From positions 1,488,001 to 1,552,000 of the forward strand of contig NZ_VTOW01000001.1 in assembly GCF_012184425.1 (NCBI RefSeq): 64,000 bases of DNA, read 5' to 3'. This DNA comes from Candidatus Manganitrophus noduliformans. Lineage in GTDB: Bacteria; Nitrospirota; Nitrospiria; SBBL01; Manganitrophaceae. Each line of letters begins with the position of its first letter. Position 1 is the first letter of the stretch. Below are positions 60,577 through 64,000 of the stretch, piece by piece. Below the pieces are notes generated by a model. The model was not told the origin of the DNA. It made no database searches and worked only from the letters and a program-made list of their open reading frames with translations. A program made the translations under genes and the position numbers.

Positions 60577-61254
60577 ATGAGATTGAAAGCAGTCGGAATG
60601 AGCGTTATCGCAGGGATGTTGTTGGTTTCCTCTCTTCACGCGGACGAAGGGGTCGGCCAGGGTGGAAGCGGCCAGCAGGGGATGGAGCAGCAGCAGAGCG
60701 GCCAGCCGGGGGGTGACCAAGGAGCCGGCGGAGCCCAAGGGGGAATCCAAAGCCCGGACCAACAGCAGCAGGGTTCCGACCTCAGCGGGACCAGCCAGCA
60801 GGGCGGCGCGATGCAGGGAGGGATGCAAGACCAGGCCTCGGTGAAGCAGGTCCAGGAAAAATTGAGCCAGCAAGGGTATGAAGTGGGCCCGGTCGACGGC
60901 ATCTTCGGACCGAAGACGCAGCAGGCACTGCGTAAATTCCAGGAAGACAAAGGGGTTCAACCGACCGGTCAAATCGACCAGCAGACAATGGCCGCTCTGG
61001 GTATCCAAGAGGAAGGGGGCGCTCAGCCGGGCGATATGGGCGCCGGTCAGCCGCCGGATGCCGGGGTCCCGGAAAGCCAGCCGGGCGACATGGGCGCAGG
61101 ACAACCTCAGCCTGATACCGGTATAGAGGGAAGCGATCAGCCGGGATCGGATCTGGGCGGCGGCGCTTCTCCCGATGCCGGAACGCAATCGCCGGATGCC
61201 GGGGCGCAGGGGTCCGAAGAGCAAGGCTCCGACGCGGGCGCCCTTCAGCAGTAG
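60577..61254 (+). CDS. Secreted Gln/Gly-rich protein with a peptidoglycan-binding domain
   Basis: The 225-residue product has a signal peptide (MRLKAVGMSVIAGMLLVSSLHA), a Gln/Gly-rich low-complexity segment (about 25-85), one PG_binding_1 domain (about 88-145, VKQVQEKLSQQGYEVGPVDG, then FGPKTQQALRKFQEDKGV), and a C-terminal Gly/Asp/Pro-rich tail with PGDMGAGQP and PDAG repeats. It probably binds cell-wall glycan in the periplasm. AAGGAGG precedes the ATG. A terminator follows, so it is monocistronic. Confidence 0.85.
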   Translation: MRLKAVGMSVIAGMLLVSSLHADEGVGQGGSGQQGMEQQQSGQPGGDQGAGGAQGGIQSPDQQQQGSDLSGTSQQGGAMQGGMQDQASVKQVQEKLSQQGYEVGPVDGIFGPKTQQALRKFQEDKGVQPTGQIDQQTMAALGIQEEGGAQPGDMGAGQPPDAGVPESQPGDMGAGQPQPDTGIEGSDQPGSDLGGGASPDAGTQSPDAGAQGSEEQGSDAGALQQ

Positions 61255-61307
61255 CGATCCGAGATCAGTTGGATGCAGAAGAGGGAAACCCGCTTTTGTG
61301 TCCTAAA

Positions 61308-61350
61308 AAGAAGAGAAGGCTGAACTCACACTCGGCCTTCTCTTCTTACA
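61308..61350 (+). terminator. Terminator after the peptidoglycan-binding gene
   Basis: AAGAAGAGAAGGC (61308-61320) and GCCTTCTCTTCTT (61335-61347) are perfect 13-base arms. The tail is T-rich within the arm, without a separate U tract. Confidence 0.75.
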
Positions 61351-61408
61351 TCCGGTTGATTTTCAGTTCACCGGTTCGCGAACGATCCAATCTCTAAATA
61401 GAGGCGAG

Positions 61409-62284
61409 ATGCCGAATAGCGATGAAATTCACCTTCCTTCTTTCGAAACGGTCCGCCCCGATTTTGCGCAGGGCTCCGTCTTTTTCGTCGGCACCGCGAC
61501 GGTGTTGCTCCGTTATGCCGGCTTCACCATCCTGACCGACCCGAATTTTTTGCACGCCGGGGAGCATGTCTATCTCGGCTATGGATTGACCTCGGAGCGA
61601 TTGACCCAACCCGCCCTCGATATTGAAGCGCTGCCGCCGGTCGACTTCTGCATTCTCTCTCACTATCACGGCGATCACTTCGACCGGATCGCCGAGGAGA
61701 AGCTGAGCAAAGCGCTGACGATTGTCACCACGAAAGAAGCCGCCCGCGCGCTCAGTGGTAAAGGCTTTACGGCGCCGAGGGCGCTCGACACCTGGAAGTC
61801 GGTGACGCTGGAGAAGGACGGCGCGCGGGTGAAGATTACCTCGATGCCGGGGCGGCACGGCCCGCCGGTCGTCGCAAGGCTTCTGCCCGAGGTGATGGGA
61901 AGCCTCCTCGAGTTTCAGCCGCGAGAGGGAGGAACCGCTCTGCGGCTCTATATCACCGGAGACACCCTTGTCTTTGACGGCTTGAAGGAAATCCCCAAGA
62001 AGTTCCCCGAGATCGATCTGGCCCTTTTCCATCTGGGGGGGACGCGGATCATGGGAATGCTTCTGACGATGGACGCTGCGCAGGGGGTCGAAGCGGTCCG
62101 GATCATTCAGCCGCGCCGGGTGATTCCGATCCACTACAACGATTACACCGTTTTCAAGTCGCCGCTGGAGGATTTTAAAAAGGCCGCGGCCGATGCCGGA
62201 TTTGAGGACCGGGTGATTTATTTGGAACACGGCCATCTTTACAATTTTGAAGTGTCCGAGAACCGGATTCGACGGGCCGCTTAG
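61409..62284 (+). CDS. MBL-fold metal-dependent hydrolase
   Basis: The 291-residue cytoplasmic protein has the metallo-beta-lactamase fold: VFFVGTATVLLRYAGFTILT DPN at the start, the zinc motif SHYHGDHFD (HxHxDH, about 88-96), GRHG (about 149), TGDTL (about 181, bridging Asp) and IPIHYND (about 234, last His). This arrangement is that of UlaG/NAPE-PLD-like hydrolases. Substrate unknown. It lies between two secreted low-complexity proteins with no sign of cotranscription. Confidence 0.87.
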   Translation: MPNSDEIHLPSFETVRPDFAQGSVFFVGTATVLLRYAGFTILTDPNFLHAGEHVYLGYGLTSERLTQPALDIEALPPVDFCILSHYHGDHFDRIAEEKLSKALTIVTTKEAARALSGKGFTAPRALDTWKSVTLEKDGARVKITSMPGRHGPPVVARLLPEVMGSLLEFQPREGGTALRLYITGDTLVFDGLKEIPKKFPEIDLALFHLGGTRIMGMLLTMDAAQGVEAVRIIQPRRVIPIHYNDYTVFKSPLEDFKKAAADAGFEDRVIYLEHGHLYNFEVSENRIRRAA

Positions 62285-62445
62285 CCGCCGGCCCGCGTCG
62301 GTCCGCATCGGTTGATCCGTCGGACGACGCGTCTGATCTGTTGATGAAAGTGTTTCCCAGAAAATATCGCGAGGGAGGGGGTTGTTTATCATGCGCAATG
62401 CACACGTTCAACCGAGAAATCGAGTTGTGATCAGGAGGTAGTAGA

Positions 62446-62961
62446 ATGAAGAAAGTTCAACTGTTCGGAACGGCGTTTTTTATCACGGCCCTGGTGATGT
62501 TTGGAGGGATATCGGCTTTCGGACAAACGGCCGAAGGGGGGGGAGGAGGCTCGACCCCTCCGGGAGAGACGAGCCCGGAAATGGGAGATCAAGGGGGAGG
62601 GGGAGGAACGACCGATTGTCCTCCGGGCGCATCAGACCAACAGCAGCCCCAGGGTGATCTCGGTGCCGGCGGAGGCGGCTCCGGCTCGGGTGGTGGAGAT
62701 TTGGGCGCGGGCGGAGGCGGTTCGGGTTCCGGTAGCGGAGACTTAGGCGACGGTGGAAGCGGCTCCGGCTCCGACCAGGGCGCCGGCGGTCTTGGAACAG
62801 AACCCTGCCCGCCGGGATCGACCGATCAAGGGGATCAAGGCGCCGGGACACCTCCCGGCGGAGAATCGGGCGGAGATACCGGGACCGGCGGGCCGCACGG
62901 CGGCAGCCCCGAGGGTGGATTGGGAGATTCCGGCACCGGCGGCTCCGGCGGCGCAATGTAG
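62446..62961 (+). CDS. Secreted glycine-rich low-complexity protein
   Basis: The 171-residue product has a signal peptide (MKKVQLFGTAFFITALVMFGGISAFG). The rest is a Gly/Ser/Asp/Pro-rich sequence with DLGAGGGGSGSG repeats and two spaced Cys (DCPPGASD and PCPPGSTD). There is no globular domain. ATCAGGAGG lies seven bases upstream of the ATG. Likely an exported structural or matrix protein; function unknown. Composition resembles the tail of the peptidoglycan-binding protein at 60577. Confidence 0.75.
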   Translation: MKKVQLFGTAFFITALVMFGGISAFGQTAEGGGGGSTPPGETSPEMGDQGGGGGTTDCPPGASDQQQPQGDLGAGGGGSGSGGGDLGAGGGGSGSGSGDLGDGGSGSGSDQGAGGLGTEPCPPGSTDQGDQGAGTPPGGESGGDTGTGGPHGGSPEGGLGDSGTGGSGGAM

Positions 62962-62998
62962 GCCGGAGAATCACGCCATTGATTCATGTTGACGTCAT

Positions 62999-63036
62999 GG
63001 CCGCGGCCGGGACCAACCCGGCCGCGGCCTCTTTTT
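62999..63036. terminator. Strong hairpin between convergent genes
   Basis: GGCCGCGGCCGGG (62999-63011) pairs with CCCGGCCGCGGCC (63017-63029) around ACCAA and is followed by TCTTTTT. It serves the glycine-rich gene on the plus strand. Confidence 0.9.
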
Positions 63037-63067
63037 GAGATTGGGAAGCAAAGGGGGCGCGGAGAAC

Positions 63068-64000
63068 TCACCGCAACGGGATCTTCGCAATCGCGCTGTC
63101 TCCCTCCGCGTTCACCCCGTTGCACGAGAGGACGGCGGAGAGCTGATCGGTCTGCGGATCGGTCACGAAGAGGGCATGCCCCGGATTCGCGCAGCCTTCC
63201 GGGGCCGGTCGCGTGGCGGAGGAGAGTATCCGGCCGGTTCGGCCGACTCGGGTCAAGGTCCAGCTGTTGTTGACGAAATCGGTCGAGAGAATCTCCCGAT
63301 CTCCCCCCGCCGCCCGCACGTCGATGCCGACGGCGTGGGTCGCCTCCGGAATCGCGTCGATGATCCGAGGCGCGGTGATCCCATCCCAAACGAGGATTGT
63401 GACCCGGCCGCCGAAATGGCTCACCGCGCAGATCGGAATCACGCAGCGGATCTTTCGCGTGTCGTTCTCCAGCGTCCCGACGAAAGTTCCCCCTCCGAGT
63501 TCGGCCGGATTCCCCCACCAAAGCTGCCCCGGTCCGGACGGCTCTCCCCGCGCCACCAGCGCCAGCGTTCGGGCGCCGCCGCCGGTGAAGAAGGCGCTTT
63601 TGGCGGTTCCCGTCGGCGGGCCGCCGGTCGCGAACCAGGCCCGCTCCAATTTTCGCTCGAAGATAAGGGAGCCCGACCCGCCGGGTTGATGCTCCTGATG
63701 GACCCGGTCGGCTTCGACGAACCAGAGCAGATGCCGCGTCCCCGACGGGGTCTCGACCGGCGTCTCCGAGACCAGCCCGGCGTCGTGATACGGGCCGTCG
63801 TCGCTGCTCTCCGGCGGCCCGAAGTCGTTGATCTCCGGAATCCGGCAGGAGAGGAACCGGCGCTCTCGATATCCGAAGAGGCATCCCCTCCCGTCACGCA
63901 GGTGAGCCACCCCCCCGAGCAGCGGCCCCAGGCCGTCCGGCGCCAGCGTCTTGGTGAGGACCACCCGGTTCGTGGTGAGGTCGAGGATGCTCATGCCGGG
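63068..64000 (-). CDS. Partial beta-propeller-like protein, 5' end outside the window
   Basis: The frame is open to the right edge, with ATG 63994 the first Met inside it, so the true start may lie beyond. About 310 residues are visible: blade-like MSILDLTTNRVVLTKTLA, GQLWWGNPAELGGGTFVGTL, HALFVTDPQTDQLSAVLSC and an end at IAKIPLR. Cys residues are frequent, suggesting export. The repeats resemble YVTN or NHL-type propellers, but no family is certain. Confidence 0.55.
   Translation of the reverse strand, partial: PGMSILDLTTNRVVLTKTLAPDGLGPLLGGVAHLRDGRGCLFGYRERRFLSCRIPEINDFGPPESSDDGPYHDAGLVSETPVETPSGTRHLLWFVEADRVHQEHQPGGSGSLIFERKLERAWFATGGPPTGTAKSAFFTGGGARTLALVARGEPSGPGQLWWGNPAELGGGTFVGTLENDTRKIRCVIPICAVSHFGGRVTILVWDGITAPRIIDAIPEATHAVGIDVRAAGGDREILSTDFVNNSWTLTRVGRTGRILSSATRPAPEGCANPGHALFVTDPQTDQLSAVLSCNGVNAEGDSAIAKIPLR

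Overview
The window reads as a chromosomal contig from a Gram-negative bacterium with a fairly GC-rich genome. Outer-membrane-type lipoproteins, periplasmic c-type cytochrome and transglycosylase genes, ClpB, an Mrp-type Fe-S carrier and many multi-domain sensors support this. An archaeal/eukaryotic-type phenylalanyl-tRNA synthetase, several Gly/Gln-rich secreted proteins and a small AAPGHISKDA-type exported protein would fit a Nitrospirota-like lineage, but that placement is only an inference.

Layout. 1-8.3 kb: a partial exported protein, then a plus-strand run def-fmt-htpX-rsmB-rpe-pheS-pheT (protein maturation, rRNA modification, aminoacylation). 8.3-15 kb, minus strand: clpB, a Fis-like regulator, tRNA-Val(GAC), then the classical thrS-infC-rpmI-rplT translation operon, whose infC appears to start at AUC. 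15-22 kb: lytic transglycosylase, nadB with a small lipoprotein, a DASS transporter with a tandem Usp protein, a 29-residue basic ribosomal-type protein, and mrp.

22.2-29.8 kb is an AT-richer accessory island. About nine unrelated single genes (a CPBP membrane protease, small soluble proteins, secreted proteins, a lipoprotein) alternate with decayed fragments of two families of REP-associated tyrosine transposase (RAYT) elements. Two of the fragments are fused to an identical signal-peptide plus YD-repeat (Rhs-like) start. I regard this punctuated cassette array as the most unusual part of the window. Some of its small genes could be orphan immunity genes, but this is not proven.

29.8-45 kb: two coupled TPR membrane proteins, an OsmC protein, a patatin-like lipase, a DUF5916/CBM9-like outer-membrane protein, a 3-hydroxyisobutyrate-dehydrogenase-family enzyme, a GAF/PAS sensor that ends without a kinase, and a lipoprotein with eight Cys-paired InlB-type repeats. 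45-52 kb: an ABC-2 exporter operon split by a GIY-YIG gene sitting between perfect 24-bp inverted repeats, a sigma54 activator, a DUF2628 protein and a probable methanethiol methyltransferase. 52-64 kb: a CHASE/GAF/PAS hybrid-free histidine kinase, a Na+/H+ antiporter-rhodanese fusion, a dihaem peroxidase-like gene broken by one in-frame stop, a Xi-class glutathione transferase, a globin, a peptidoglycan-binding secreted protein, an MBL-fold hydrolase, a glycine-rich secreted protein and a partial beta-propeller-like protein.

Short palindromic repeats of a GTAGGGG...CCCCTAC type occur at three loci (9.5, 50.4 and 55.2 kb); one of them supplies the thrS stop codon. No CRISPR array, rRNA, integrase or complete insertion sequence was seen.
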